A stretch of DNA of 64,000 nt from Rhizobium sp. Root1334. Its GTDB lineage: Bacteria; Pseudomonadota; Alphaproteobacteria; Rhizobiales; Rhizobiaceae. Below the pieces are notes generated by a model that was not told the DNA's origin, ran no database searches, and saw only the letters and a program-made list of their open reading frames with translations. Of this stretch, positions 51,858 through 60,857 are shown piece after piece. The stretch covers positions 933,000-996,999 of the forward strand of contig NZ_LMEY01000001.1 of assembly GCF_001426665.1 (NCBI RefSeq), read 5' to 3'. Numbering within the stretch: position 1 is the first letter of the stretch; each line of letters opens with the position of its first letter. A program made the translations under genes and the position numbers.

Positions 51858-52730
51858 TCAATAGATTCCGGCCGGAAAATAGCGCAGGTAGATCTCGTTC
51901 AGCCGGCCCTTGCGGGACAGCTCCAGCAGCGCGTGGTCGATCGCCTGCGTCAGTGCGGAATCTCCCTTGCGGTTCATGATCGCCAATCCCTCGCCCAGGA
52001 AGCGTTGCGAGAAATAGGCGCCGTCGATCAGCGCGCAGCAACCGGCGGCATCGCTGCCGGCCGTCCAGAAGGATAATTGCATGCCGTCTGAAAACACTGC
52101 GGCGACGCTTCCCTGCTTCAAAGCGGCCAGCATTGTGTCTCGGCTCGGGAACGGCCGCACATCGAGTTTCGGAAAGAATGCCTTGAGCATGGCCTCATGC
52201 GTGGTTCCCGACACGGTTCCAACCGGTTTTCCCGCCAGCCCTGCCACCGAAAGATTGCTTCCCATCACCTGACGGTTGGCCGCAAAGCGGGCCGGAAGTT
52301 GCATGAATGCGCGCGAAAAGGCGAACCGTTGCCGCAGTTCCGCGCTGGTACCAATCCCGGCGATCACAGCTTCCCCTTGTCCGCCCTCAAGCGCTGGCAG
52401 CAACTCCGCGAAGGTCACGGCCTGGATCTGGCACTTGGCGTCGATTTCCAGTTCGCGGCAGATTTCGCGGACCAGATCAACATGGAAACCGGCAAGTTTG
52501 CCGGACTGGTCGATGAAGTTGAACGGCGGAAAATCGACAGTGGTCAGGAACCGCAGGCGCGCCAGGCCACTCAGGTCCGGCTTCGCGATCCGCTCCCGCG
52601 CGTCGAACAACAGCGGCAGATCGTTAACCCCCTCCGCCGCACGGGGTGCAGCCGGAAAAGTTGCAACCAGCAACACGCACAGCGAGAAAATCCCGTAAAA
52701 TTTTAGAGATGCACGGAAAGCGCGTAACAT
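51858..52730 (-). CDS. periplasmic amino-acid-type solute-binding protein
   Basis: About 290 residues. Signal peptide (FSLCVLLVATFPAAPRAA) then the SBP_bac_3 fold: LRFLTTVDFPPFNFIDQSGKLAGFHVDLVREICREL at the start, GQGEAVIAGIGTSAELRQRFAFSRAFM, and KPVGTVSGTTHEAML. It has no permease or ATPase genes beside it, so it could be an orphan receptor or belong to a transporter elsewhere. Start chosen at ATG 52730 so that the signal peptide is of normal length; an in-frame ATG at 52739 is possible. Confidence 0.82.
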   Translation of the reverse strand: MLRAFRASLKFYGIFSLCVLLVATFPAAPRAAEGVNDLPLLFDARERIAKPDLSGLARLRFLTTVDFPPFNFIDQSGKLAGFHVDLVREICRELEIDAKCQIQAVTFAELLPALEGGQGEAVIAGIGTSAELRQRFAFSRAFMQLPARFAANRQVMGSNLSVAGLAGKPVGTVSGTTHEAMLKAFFPKLDVRPFPSRDTMLAALKQGSVAAVFSDGMQLSFWTAGSDAAGCCALIDGAYFSQRFLGEGLAIMNRKGDSALTQAIDHALLELSRKGRLNEIYLRYFPAGIY

Positions 52731-52789
52731 TATGATCATTCCCGGGACAAGATAGGGGGTTTGCCGCGTCACGCGGCAATGGGGTTTTC

Positions 52790-54724
52790 ATGCGTCTGGA
52801 AGAATATCCGGACAATTCCGGAATGGCTACCGCGAATGAACCGCCGGCCGGGCGATCGCAGCCTGATACCGCCGTGGGAGGATTCGCGCCTGCATTGAAG
52901 CACGAGGGACGGCTGCTACTTCAAATGGGTATCGGCAAACCTTCGATTGCGCGGGCCATGCAGCTTGCGCAGGCGCATGGAACGACCGTCGAAGACGAAT
53001 TGCTCGCATCCGGCGAGATCGACGAGACACTCTATTTCGAGGCACTGGCGGAAACACTGGGGCTTGATTTCCTGCCCGTGATCGATCCCGGCCGTGTTCA
53101 GGACGTAGAGGGGCTCGATACCCAGCTCACGCGGCCGGAAATAATCCGGGTCCATCATGCGAGCCGTCCACCGGTCACCGTCATCGTTCCTTCGTTAAAC
53201 CGCATTGCCGGGCTTGCATCCCTTTTACAGCGCATGCCGCAGCTTCGCCCGTCACTCGCCGCCTCCACGCCATCAACGGTGCGTGACACCGCCTGGCGGG
53301 CCGGACGCCAACGGCGCGTTTCGGCGGTGACGCGTGCGCTCTTCGAGACCGTACCACTCCACAGTGCCCGCATCACCTTCTGGGGCAAACAGGGTTTTTA
53401 TGCCGGGATTGCGCTGTGCACCATGGCCGTAGCCGCAGTCGTTATTCCGCTCGTCAGCATGCTGATCCTGCATATCGTGCTGACGCTGTTCTACCTTGCC
53501 AATTTCCTGGTGCGGCTTTACGCACTCGGCTTCGCCCTGCTGCAGACGCGCGGAGAGCAACAACAACACGCACCAGACACCCCCGGGCCGCTGCCGGTCT
53601 ATTCGGTGCTTGTCGCGCTCTACAGAGAAGAGAGCGTCGTAGCGCAACTTGTCCAGGCGCTCGACCAGCTCGACTGGCCACGCTCGCGCCTCGACATAAA
53701 GCTGATCTGCGAGGAGGACGATATCGCAACCATCGCCGCGCTCAGGGCTTTGCGGCTGGCGCGCGAATACGAGATCGTTCTGGTACCTGTCCACATGCCC
53801 CGCACCAAGCCGAAGGCCTTGGCCTATGCGCTTCCCGGCGTTCGCGGCACCTATGTGACCGTCTATGATGCCGAAGACCGGCCGCATCCCGGCCAGTTGC
53901 GCGAGGCTCATGCGGCCTTTACGGCGGCACCGCCGCAGGTCATTTGCCTGCAGGCGCCGCTGATCATCACCAATGCGCGGCAATCCTGGTGGAGCGCGTT
54001 GTTTGCCCTGGAATATGCCGGACTGTTTCGTGGTCTTTTGCCGATGCTGTCCCTGACCGGCCTGCCCTTGCCGCTTGGCGGAACGTCCAATCATTTTCGC
54101 ACAATGGAGCTGAAACAGGTCGGCGGTTGGGACCCTTACAACATGACAGAGGATGCCGATCTGGGGCTGCGGCTGTACCGGCTTGGCTATCGCTCGCGCG
54201 TCATCTTCAAGCCGACGCTTGAAGAAGCGCCGGTCTCGCGGTCCGTCTGGCTTGGCCAACGCACCCGCTGGTTCAAGGGTTGGCTGCAAACATGGCTGGT
54301 GTTGATGCGCAAACCCGGGCAACTGGCGGGTGAGATGGGGTGGCCCGCCTTCATCGTCTTCCAGATCCTGATTGCCGGCCTGCTGCTCTCCGCACTCAGT
54401 CATCCCATCATTGTCGGCTTCCTCGCCTATCTGACATGGTTGATATTGGACGATAGGCCCTCCTCGGAAAGCTGGCTGACTTTCTGGCTGTTTACCTGTG
54501 ATATCATCAATATCTTCGGCAGTTACGCGGTCTTCATCTCACTCGGCCGGAACCGGATGACAGGCCGTGAGAAGCGCGCAGTAGGCTGGCGCTGGATTTT
54601 CGTGCCTATCTACTGGCTGGCCATGTCCCTGGCGGCGTGGAAAGCCCTGCTGGAGTTGCGAACCAACCCGTTTTCCTGGAACAAGACACCGCACGTCCCC
54701 GTCAGCGGGCACGGCGAGTGTTGA
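52790..54724 (+). CDS. membrane glycosyltransferase family 2 with N-terminal T2SSE_N/MshEN-like domain
   Basis: 644 residues. Residues about 40-105 (EDELLASGEIDETLYFEALAETLGLDFLPV) match the second half of the T2SSE_N/MshEN-type domain, some of which bind c-di-GMP. Two membrane helices follow, then a GT2 cellulose-synthase-like domain from about residue 270 (YSVLVALYREESVVAQLVQAL, YDAEDRPHPGQL, NMTEDADLGLRLYR, QRTRWFKGWLQTWLV) and three C-terminal helices. The TED and QxxRW motifs are the processive-GT hallmarks. It probably polymerises a surface glycan at the inner membrane, possibly under c-di-GMP control. ATG at 52790, divergent from the binding protein. Confidence 0.85.
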   Translation: MRLEEYPDNSGMATANEPPAGRSQPDTAVGGFAPALKHEGRLLLQMGIGKPSIARAMQLAQAHGTTVEDELLASGEIDETLYFEALAETLGLDFLPVIDPGRVQDVEGLDTQLTRPEIIRVHHASRPPVTVIVPSLNRIAGLASLLQRMPQLRPSLAASTPSTVRDTAWRAGRQRRVSAVTRALFETVPLHSARITFWGKQGFYAGIALCTMAVAAVVIPLVSMLILHIVLTLFYLANFLVRLYALGFALLQTRGEQQQHAPDTPGPLPVYSVLVALYREESVVAQLVQALDQLDWPRSRLDIKLICEEDDIATIAALRALRLAREYEIVLVPVHMPRTKPKALAYALPGVRGTYVTVYDAEDRPHPGQLREAHAAFTAAPPQVICLQAPLIITNARQSWWSALFALEYAGLFRGLLPMLSLTGLPLPLGGTSNHFRTMELKQVGGWDPYNMTEDADLGLRLYRLGYRSRVIFKPTLEEAPVSRSVWLGQRTRWFKGWLQTWLVLMRKPGQLAGEMGWPAFIVFQILIAGLLLSALSHPIIVGFLAYLTWLILDDRPSSESWLTFWLFTCDIINIFGSYAVFISLGRNRMTGREKRAVGWRWIFVPIYWLAMSLAAWKALLELRTNPFSWNKTPHVPVSGHGEC

Positions 54725-54806
54725 CGCTGCTCACTGTTTGGAAGGCGAGCAGGCCGTATGCTTGAAGGGCGTAGAGATTAAGCGCAGCACCACTTGAGAA
54801 ACAAAG

Positions 54807-54880
54807 TGGAGCGGGTAGCGGGAATCGAACCCGCACGATCAGCTTGGGAAGCTGACAAGCTACCACTACATCATACCCGC
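54807..54880 (-). tRNA. tRNA-Gly (anticodon CCC)
   Basis: On the minus strand the acceptor arm GCGGGTA (5') pairs with TACCCGC, followed by the discriminator T and encoded CCA. The anticodon stem TCAGC/GCTGA closes the loop TTCCCAA, giving anticodon CCC. The T-arm GCGGG-TTCGATT-CCCGC is standard. It reads GGG codons. It sits between the glycosyltransferase and dCTP deaminase genes. Total length is 74 bases with CCA. Confidence 0.97.
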
Positions 54881-54948
54881 CTTGCGCTGGAGGTTTCCAC
54901 CAAGCACGGCTGCCTGTCAAGGCGGCAGCCGGTTTTGCGGGCGTCTAT

Positions 54949-56046
54949 TTACTCCGAGCGGAAATGCTTGGAGAGTTTCAGGCCCTGCGCCTGGTAGTTG
55001 GAACCAAGTCCGAGACCGTAAAGACCTTCGGGACGCTCCATCATATGTTCATAGACCAGACGGCCGACGATCTGGCCGTGTTCGAGGATGAACGGAACTT
55101 CATGGCTGCGGACTTCGAGCACGGCGCGGCTGCCCTTGCCACCCGCCGAGACATGGCCAAAGCCCGGATCGAAGAAACCGGCATAGTGGACGCGGAATTC
55201 GCCGACCAGCGGATCGAACGGGGTCATTTCAGCGGCGTAAAGCGGCGGGACGTGCACGGCTTCGCGCGAGACAAGGATATAGAACTCGTCGGGATCGAGG
55301 ATCAGTTCGTCGCGGCCGCGGCTGTAGAGCGGCTCCCAGAAATCAAAGATGCCGTGCTCGGCCTTCTTGTCGACATCGACAACGGCCGTGTGGTGCTTGC
55401 CACGGTAGCCGATCAAGCCGTCGGCGCCGGTGCCTTTCAGATCGATCGACAGCGCGATGCCGGCGCCTGAGACGTTCGGCTTGTCGCTGGCAACGAGGAC
55501 GTCGCTTTCATGCAGCGCCAGGACTTCCGTTTCGGTGAGCAGCGCATGGCCGACGCGAAAACGGATCTGCGACAGGCGCGAGCCGCGCCGGACGATGACC
55601 GGGAACGTCCGCGGGCTGATTTCGAGATAGAGTGGGCCGGAATAGCCGGCCGGGATCTTGTCGAACTCCTGAGCCCGGTCGGTAATGACGCGGGTGAAGA
55701 TATCGAGGCGGCCGGTCGAACTCTTCGGATTGGCCGAGGCCGACATATCCGGCGACAGGTCGAGGCTTTCCATCAGTGGCACGATGTAGACGCAGCCGGT
55801 TTCCAGAACCGCACCTTCGGTAAGGTCAATAACGTGCAGTTTCAGCCGGTCGAGCTTGTCGGCTACCAGATGGCTGGGGCCGGGCATGAAGCTGGCACGG
55901 ACCCGGAAGGCCTTCGAACCGAGGCGCAGATCGAGGCTGGCCGGCTGGATCTGGTCGGCATCGAGCTTCGCCTCGCTTTTCAACCGCCCCGCATCAAACA
56001 GCGCAGCAATGGCGCGATCAGCTAGAATGCCTGTGGCCCTGGTCAT
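54949..56046 (-). CDS. dcd: 2'-deoxycytidine 5'-triphosphate deaminase
   Basis: About 365 residues, the long rhizobial form of dCTP deaminase, nearly double the E. coli length. LDADQIQPASLDLRLGSKAFRV and PRTFPVIVRRGSRLSQIRFRVG belong to the dCTP deaminase/dUTPase fold; the C-terminal half repeats the fold (DPDEFYILVSREAVHVPPLYAAEM, FFDPGFGHVSAGGKGSRAVLEVRSHEVPF). It converts dCTP to dUTP for thymidylate synthesis. Starts at 56046 or 56052 are possible; the open frame to 56118 is not used. It is divergent from metZ. Confidence 0.85.
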   Translation of the reverse strand: MTRATGILADRAIAALFDAGRLKSEAKLDADQIQPASLDLRLGSKAFRVRASFMPGPSHLVADKLDRLKLHVIDLTEGAVLETGCVYIVPLMESLDLSPDMSASANPKSSTGRLDIFTRVITDRAQEFDKIPAGYSGPLYLEISPRTFPVIVRRGSRLSQIRFRVGHALLTETEVLALHESDVLVASDKPNVSGAGIALSIDLKGTGADGLIGYRGKHHTAVVDVDKKAEHGIFDFWEPLYSRGRDELILDPDEFYILVSREAVHVPPLYAAEMTPFDPLVGEFRVHYAGFFDPGFGHVSAGGKGSRAVLEVRSHEVPFILEHGQIVGRLVYEHMMERPEGLYGLGLGSNYQAQGLKLSKHFRSE

Positions 56047-56123
56047 TTCCATCGTCCTCTTTGCCGCTACCGGCACGTCATAACTCAAATTGTCCCTGTG
56101 ACATATCTTGTTGTTCACGGGAA

Positions 56124-56152
56124 TTGACGCAAGCGCGCCTTATCAGTAAATA
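56124..56152 (+). promoter_or_regulatory. candidate sigma-70 promoter for metZ
   Basis: TTGACG (56124-56129) is followed after 17 bp by TAAATA (56147-56152). The -35 is strong and the -10 is weak. It would start transcription just ahead of the SAM-II riboswitch. Confidence 0.45.
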
Positions 56153-56158
56153 CGAACT

Positions 56159-56220
56159 TATCCCGTGGTGATTTGGCCGGTCGGCTTGCAGCCACGTTAA
56201 ACAAATAGCTAAAAAGGCCG
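56159..56220 (+). promoter_or_regulatory. SAM-II riboswitch
   Basis: The sequence CCCGTGGTGATTTGGCCGG, then CGGCTTGCAGCCACGTTAAA and GCTAAAAAGG (in 56162-56217) matches the SAM-II consensus closely: the P1 stem CGTGG (56164) pairs with CCACG (56192), the conserved GATTT and the AAA/GCTAAA part form the pseudoknot. SAM-II RNAs are known ahead of methionine genes in alphaproteobacteria and turn expression off when S-adenosylmethionine is high. Confidence 0.93.
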
Positions 56221-56260
56221 GGTTTGAAACCGGCTTGCTTTTTCGCGGCCGGTTTTTTTT
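56217..56260 (+). terminator. conditional terminator of the SAM-II riboswitch
   Basis: CCGGC (56230-56234) can pair with GCCGG at 56217-56221 (loop GTTTGAAA) or with GCCGG at 56248-56252, directly before eight T. The second pairing is a terminator; the first would prevent it. This mutually exclusive layout fits transcriptional control of metZ, whose start codon is 20 bp further on. Confidence 0.75.
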
Positions 56261-56279
56261 GTGTTGAAAGAGACGATCG

Positions 56280-57464
56280 ATGAGCAAAAATTGGCGCCCC
56301 GCGACCCAGCTCGTTCACGGCGGCACGACCCGTTCAAACCATGGTGAAACCTCCGAAGCCATCTTCATGACGCAGGGCTTCGTCTACGAAACTTCCGAAG
56401 CCGCAGAAGCGCGCTTCAAGGGCGAGACGGACGGCTTCATCTATGCCCGTTACGGCAGCCCGACCAACGATATGTTCGAACAACGCATGTGCGCGCTGGA
56501 AGGTGCCGAGGATGCGCGCGCTACCGCGTCCGGCATGGCCGCTGTTTCGGCTGCGATCCTTTGCCAGCTGAAGGCCGGCGATCATATCGTTGCAGCCCGC
56601 GCCCTGTTCGGCTCCTGCCGCTGGGTAGTGGAAACGCTGGCGCCGAAATACGGCATCGAATTCACCCTGATCGACGGCCGTTTCCTTGAAAACTGGGAAA
56701 AGGCCGTCAGGCCGAACACCAAGGTGTTCTTCCTCGAAAGCCCGACCAATCCGACACTGGAAGTGGTCGATATTGCCGGAGTCGCCAAGATCGCCAATCA
56801 GATCGGCGCCAAGGTCATCGTCGACAACGTTTTTGCAACCCCGCTCCTGCAAAAGCCGCTGGAACTGGGCGCCCATATCGTCGTCTACTCCGCCACCAAG
56901 CATATCGACGGTCAGGGCCGTTGCCTCGGCGGCGTGATCCTTTCCGACAAGGAATGGATCAGCGAACACCTGCAGGATTATTTCCGCCACACAGGGCCTG
57001 CTCTGTCGCCGTTCAATGCCTGGACGCTGTTGAAGGGCATCGAAACCCTGCCGTTGCGTGTGCGCCAGCAGAGCGAGAATGCCGCGCGTCTCGCCGACTT
57101 CCTCGCCGAACAGAAGCAGGTCGCCAAGGTGATCTACCCCGGCCGCAAGGACCATCCGCAGGCCGATATCATCGCCCGGCAGATGAAGGGTGGCTCGACA
57201 CTGGTCTGCTTCGAGCTGAAGGGCGGCAAGGAAGCTGCCTTTGCGCTGCAGAACGCGCTGGATGTCGTGCTGATCTCCAACAATCTCGGCGATAGCAAGA
57301 GCCTGATCACCCATCCGGCGACGACGACGCACAAGAACCTTTCGGACGAAGCCCGCGCCGAACTCGGCATTTCGCCCGGCACCGTGCGCTTCTCGGCCGG
57401 GATCGAGGACAGTGAGGATTTGATCGAGGATTTTGCCCGCGCGCTGAAGTCGGTCCAGGCCTGA
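56280..57464 (+). CDS. metZ: O-succinylhomoserine sulfhydrylase
   Basis: 394 residues of a Cys/Met metabolism PLP enzyme. FIYARYGSPTNDMFEQRM, ATASGMAAVSAAILCQLKAGDHIV, and the PLP-lysine motif VYSATKHIDGQGRCLGG near residue 207 are clear, as is the C-terminal VRFSAGIEDSEDLIEDF. It makes homocysteine from O-succinylhomoserine and sulfide. The SAM-II riboswitch upstream explains its regulation. A strong intrinsic terminator follows its stop. Confidence 0.95.
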   Translation: MSKNWRPATQLVHGGTTRSNHGETSEAIFMTQGFVYETSEAAEARFKGETDGFIYARYGSPTNDMFEQRMCALEGAEDARATASGMAAVSAAILCQLKAGDHIVAARALFGSCRWVVETLAPKYGIEFTLIDGRFLENWEKAVRPNTKVFFLESPTNPTLEVVDIAGVAKIANQIGAKVIVDNVFATPLLQKPLELGAHIVVYSATKHIDGQGRCLGGVILSDKEWISEHLQDYFRHTGPALSPFNAWTLLKGIETLPLRVRQQSENAARLADFLAEQKQVAKVIYPGRKDHPQADIIARQMKGGSTLVCFELKGGKEAAFALQNALDVVLISNNLGDSKSLITHPATTTHKNLSDEARAELGISPGTVRFSAGIEDSEDLIEDFARALKSVQA

Positions 57465-57479
57465 TTATTGAATTTTGTG

Positions 57480-57511
57480 AAACGCCCTTATCTCCGGATG
57501 CGGGCGTTTTT
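57480..57511 (+). terminator. intrinsic terminator after metZ
   Basis: AAACGCCC (57480-57487) and GGGCGTTT (57502-57509) are a perfect 8-bp dyad followed by more T. It lies between the convergent stops of metZ and the CDP-alcohol phosphatidyltransferase gene and may partly serve the minus strand too. Confidence 0.85.
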
Positions 57512-58132
57512 CTATGCCTGGCTCTCTCTTTTGAAACTCGCTCTGGCCAGCATGGTGCGCGACAGCGCCGTATAGAAACAGACGAGCGCGAAGATCACCG
57601 CGATCTCGGAAAACCATTGCGGGAACAGGCAGAAAGCCAGGAAGACAGCGATCGTTTCGGTCGCCTCGGCAAGTCCCGTGGTGAAATAGAGCGACTTGGC
57701 ACCGCGCACCTCCGTCGAGAGACCGCGCCTTTCGGCCATGATCGAAAAAGCAAGGAAGCTGGCGCCGTTGACATAGAAAGACAGCAGCAGCAGCCCGCCG
57801 GCAATGCCATTCTCATAGGGATCGGCAAGGATGAAGGCGAACGGGATGAGACCGTAGAAGGCGAAATCGAGCACGATATCGAGAAAGCCGCCGAAATCGG
57901 TTTTTTGGGTCGATCGCGCGACGGCACCGTCGAGGCCGTCACAAATCCGGCTGATCCCGATCAGAATGAAAGCCCAGACGTAAGAATCCAGGACGATAGC
58001 GACCGCAGCCGCGAGACCGATCAGAAAGCCGGTGACGGTGACGGTGTTCGCCGTGATACCATGACCAGCCAAAGCGCTGCCAGCCCGCTCCAGCCAAGGG
58101 TCAATCCACCGCCTCACATGACCGTCGAGCAT
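57512..58132 (-). CDS. CDP-alcohol phosphatidyltransferase family protein
   Basis: 206 residues with five to six membrane helices. The family motif is present as DGLDGAVARSTQKTDFGGFLDIVLD (Dx2DGx2AR...Gx3Dx3D with the metal-binding aspartates). It transfers a phosphatidyl group from CDP-diacylglycerol to an alcohol or a related sugar. The acceptor (glycerol phosphate, serine or inositol phosphate) cannot be decided. The first residues (DGHVRRWIDPWLERAG) are typical. It is convergent with metZ. Confidence 0.85.
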   Translation of the reverse strand: MLDGHVRRWIDPWLERAGSALAGHGITANTVTVTGFLIGLAAAVAIVLDSYVWAFILIGISRICDGLDGAVARSTQKTDFGGFLDIVLDFAFYGLIPFAFILADPYENGIAGGLLLLSFYVNGASFLAFSIMAERRGLSTEVRGAKSLYFTTGLAEATETIAVFLAFCLFPQWFSEIAVIFALVCFYTALSRTMLARASFKRESQA

Positions 58133-58227
58133 GCCGTACCCTATCCTTACAGTTTACCCTATGCGTTATTCTTGACGAAACCATCTTGCTGTAGAATATC
58201 GCCTATGGACTTGAAAAGGGTTTGCAT

Positions 58228-58620
58228 ATGTACCGCGCGCTGACACGCGACATCGAGGTGACCGTCGAGCCTTATTATCTGGAGGAGCAGTCCGATCCGG
58301 ATGACAGCCGCTATGTCTGGGGTTACCGGATCCTGATTTCGAACCTGTCCGGCGAGACAGTCCGGCTGATGACGCGCTATTGGCATATCACCGATGAAAA
58401 CGGCCAGGTCGATGAGGTCAACGGCCCAGGTGTGATCGGCGAGCAGCCGGTTCTCAATCCCGGCGACACCTATGAATATTCATCCGGCTGCCCGCTCGAT
58501 ACACCATCCGGCGTCATGTTCGGCCATTATTCGATGGAAAACACGCACGGGGAGTCGTTCACCGTCGACATCCCCGCTTTCTCGCTGGATTCGCCCGGCC
58601 AGAACCGGACCTTGAATTAG
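58228..58620 (+). CDS. apaG: ApaG family protein
   Basis: 130 residues of the DUF525/ApaG fold: [56 protein letters not shown] and [33 protein letters not shown] are all diagnostic. ApaG is linked to Co2+/Mg2+ resistance and efflux, its molecular action being unknown. The ATG at 58228 has AAGGG upstream. The stop is 13 bp before the convergent hslO stop. Confidence 0.93.
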   Translation: MYRALTRDIEVTVEPYYLEEQSDPDDSRYVWGYRILISNLSGETVRLMTRYWHITDENGQVDEVNGPGVIGEQPVLNPGDTYEYSSGCPLDTPSGVMFGHYSMENTHGESFTVDIPAFSLDSPGQNRTLN

Positions 58621-58633
58621 AGCCGCAGCGTTT

Positions 58634-59623
58634 TTACTGCGGCTTCACTTCCGTCGCTTCAAACCGGTAGGTCGTCGAGCAGAATTCGCAGGTGACCGAT
58701 ACCAGTCCATCCTCGGCCGCGTGATCGATATCATCCTGGCTGAGGCTTGCCAGAACATCCCGCAGTTTTTCGCGCGAGCAGCTGCATTTGTCATAGACCG
58801 CTTGTGGCGGATAGACCTTGACGCCGCGCTCGTGGAACAGCCGGTAGAGCAGACGCTCGGTACCCACGGTCGGATCGGTCAGTTCGTCGGCATCGATGGT
58901 CTGGACCATGACGCTGGCTTCATCCCACAAATCATCGACCGCAAGAGCGCCGTTGCCGTCATCCCCGTCGCCACCATGCAGATCGGCCTGGCGCATACGA
59001 TCCGGCGCGTCCGGCAGGAACTGCGCAACCATGCCACCAGCCCGCCAGCGATGACGCGGCTTGCCGTTTTCATCGCGGTCGAGCAGTTCTGCGACGCCAA
59101 GGCGGACCTTGGTCGGGATCTGTTCCGACTGGCGGAAATAGACGCCGGCAATTTCCTCCAGCGAGGCTCCGTCGAGCGGCACGATGCCCTGATAGCGCTG
59201 CATATGCGCACCCTGATCGATGGTGAACGCAAGAACGCCCTCGCCCAGCAGATGCTGAGGCTGGGTCAGGCCGTTCTCTTCAGCAATCTTCAGAGCCTCT
59301 TCATCGTAGCGGGCATAGGCGCGTACCCGGTCCGGCGTCGCGAAATCGGCGACGACCAGATCGACCGGACCATTGCTCTTGGTCTGGATGATCAGCTTGC
59401 CTTCGAACTTCAATGACGTACCGAGAAGTACCGTTAGAACGACGGTTTCAGCGACGAGACGGGCGACCGGCAGCGGATAATTGTGGCGCTCGAGGATCGC
59501 GTCCAGCATCGGGCCGAGCTGGACGGCGCGGCCGCGCACATCAAGGCCTTCCACCTGAAACGGCACGACATGATCGTCACCGGCGTAATCGAACTGGCCA
59601 AGGCCCACGTTTGCTTCCGTCAT
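58634..59623 (-). CDS. hslO: Hsp33 family redox-regulated chaperone
   Basis: 329 residues. The C-terminal zinc-binding, redox-active motif is CSCSREK ... CEFC (near residues 270-305) as in Hsp33. The N-terminal fold has LVAETVVLTVLLGTSLKFEGKLI and SNGPVDLVVADF. Oxidation releases zinc and activates the chaperone, protecting against oxidative and heat stress. AGGAG precedes the ATG. It is downstream of argF on the same strand but separated by 271 bp. Confidence 0.93.
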   Translation of the reverse strand: MTEANVGLGQFDYAGDDHVVPFQVEGLDVRGRAVQLGPMLDAILERHNYPLPVARLVAETVVLTVLLGTSLKFEGKLIIQTKSNGPVDLVVADFATPDRVRAYARYDEEALKIAEENGLTQPQHLLGEGVLAFTIDQGAHMQRYQGIVPLDGASLEEIAGVYFRQSEQIPTKVRLGVAELLDRDENGKPRHRWRAGGMVAQFLPDAPDRMRQADLHGGDGDDGNGALAVDDLWDEASVMVQTIDADELTDPTVGTERLLYRLFHERGVKVYPPQAVYDKCSCSREKLRDVLASLSQDDIDHAAEDGLVSVTCEFCSTTYRFEATEVKPQ

Positions 59624-59894
59624 CGCTCTAACTCCTAGCCCTCGAACGTCTGCCCGCCGTGAAGGCCGGGACGCTGTTCGATGCTTCTATTGATCCTGGG
59701 CAGGCCGGTTTTGTCCAGATCGCTCCTGAAAAAACGGCCGTCGCTCTGCCGCCTCCAATCAGGACGGCGGCGCGGATGGATGGTTGCTTTTGAATACGAA
59801 CGACCGGCGAAGGCGGACACGCCACCTGCCGGTCATCAGCTTGATGCATAGATCGTGTGCCGCTGCCCGGTTTTCAATATGCCGGGCCAGACCG
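59624..59894. other. intergenic region between argF and hslO
   Basis: 271 bp with no recognisable gene on either strand; the short frames present do not look like proteins. No strong dyad or T-run was seen near the argF stop. It probably holds the hslO promoter. Confidence 0.5.
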
Positions 59895-60812
59895 CTAGAG
59901 CGCGCCAAGGCACCAGGCAAGGACGGATTTTTGCGCGTGCAGGCGGTTCTCGGCTTCATCGAACACCACCGACTGCTTGCCATCGATCACATCATCCGTC
60001 ACCTCCTCGCCACGATGGGCAGGCAGGCAGTGCATGAACAGCGCATCCTTGTCGGCCTTCGCCATCAGCGCGGCGTTAACCTGGAAGGGCTGGAAGACGT
60101 TGTGGCCACGGGCGCGGTGTTCCTGGTTCATCGATACCCAGGTGTCGGTAACCACGCAATGGGCGCCATCCACGGCCTGATCGGCATCATGATAGAGCTT
60201 TATATCGCCACCATTGTTGCGCGCCCAGTTGAGGATCTTGTCGTCAGGCTCCGAACCGAGCGGCACAGCCATGTTCATCCGGTAGCCGAACTGCGCCGAG
60301 CCTTCGATGAAGGAGTGCAGCACGTTGTTGCCGTCGCCGGTCCAGGCAATCGTCTTGCCCTTTACCGGGCCTGCATGCTCCTCGAACGTCATGATATCGG
60401 CCATGATCTGGCAGGGATGCGTCGCATCCGTCAGTCCGTTGATCACCGGCACGGTGGCATGCTCGGCCAGTTCCAGCAGCCGATTGTGATCAGTGGTGCG
60501 GATCATGATCGCATCGACATAGCGCGAAAGAACCTTGGCGGTATCGCCGATGGTTTCGGCGCGACCGAGCTGCATTTCGGTGCCGGACAGGAACAACGTC
60601 TCGCCGCCAAGCTGGCGCATACCGACATCAAAGGACACGCGGGTGCGCGTCGAAGGCTTTTCGAAGATCATCGCCAGCATCTTGCCGGCCAGCGGCTTTT
60701 CAGCGGTGCCGGCCTTGGTGGCAGCCTTGCGCACGCGGGCGTCTTCGATGATCGACCGCAAGTCGGTTGTCGTCATGGCAGAAAGATCGAGAAAGTGTCT
60801 GGTACCGGCCAT
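59895..60812 (-). CDS. argF: ornithine carbamoyltransferase
   Basis: 305 residues. The carbamoyl-phosphate-binding motif [14 protein letters not shown] (about residue 52), [19 protein letters not shown] and the ornithine/carbamoyl motif [13 protein letters not shown] are complete. It forms citrulline from ornithine and carbamoyl phosphate in arginine synthesis. It lies 45 bp downstream of argD and is surely co-transcribed with it. Confidence 0.95.
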   Translation of the reverse strand: MAGTRHFLDLSAMTTTDLRSIIEDARVRKAATKAGTAEKPLAGKMLAMIFEKPSTRTRVSFDVGMRQLGGETLFLSGTEMQLGRAETIGDTAKVLSRYVDAIMIRTTDHNRLLELAEHATVPVINGLTDATHPCQIMADIMTFEEHAGPVKGKTIAWTGDGNNVLHSFIEGSAQFGYRMNMAVPLGSEPDDKILNWARNNGGDIKLYHDADQAVDGAHCVVTDTWVSMNQEHRARGHNVFQPFQVNAALMAKADKDALFMHCLPAHRGEEVTDDVIDGKQSVVFDEAENRLHAQKSVLAWCLGAL

Positions 60813-60857
60813 TCTATTCAGAGTCCTGTGTTTTTCAGCGTGTCAGTGAAGCGTCGT

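Noticed and set aside
59628-59849. 73-codon minus-strand frame between argF and hslO
   Set aside because: No ribosome binding site and no recognisable composition; treated as non-coding.
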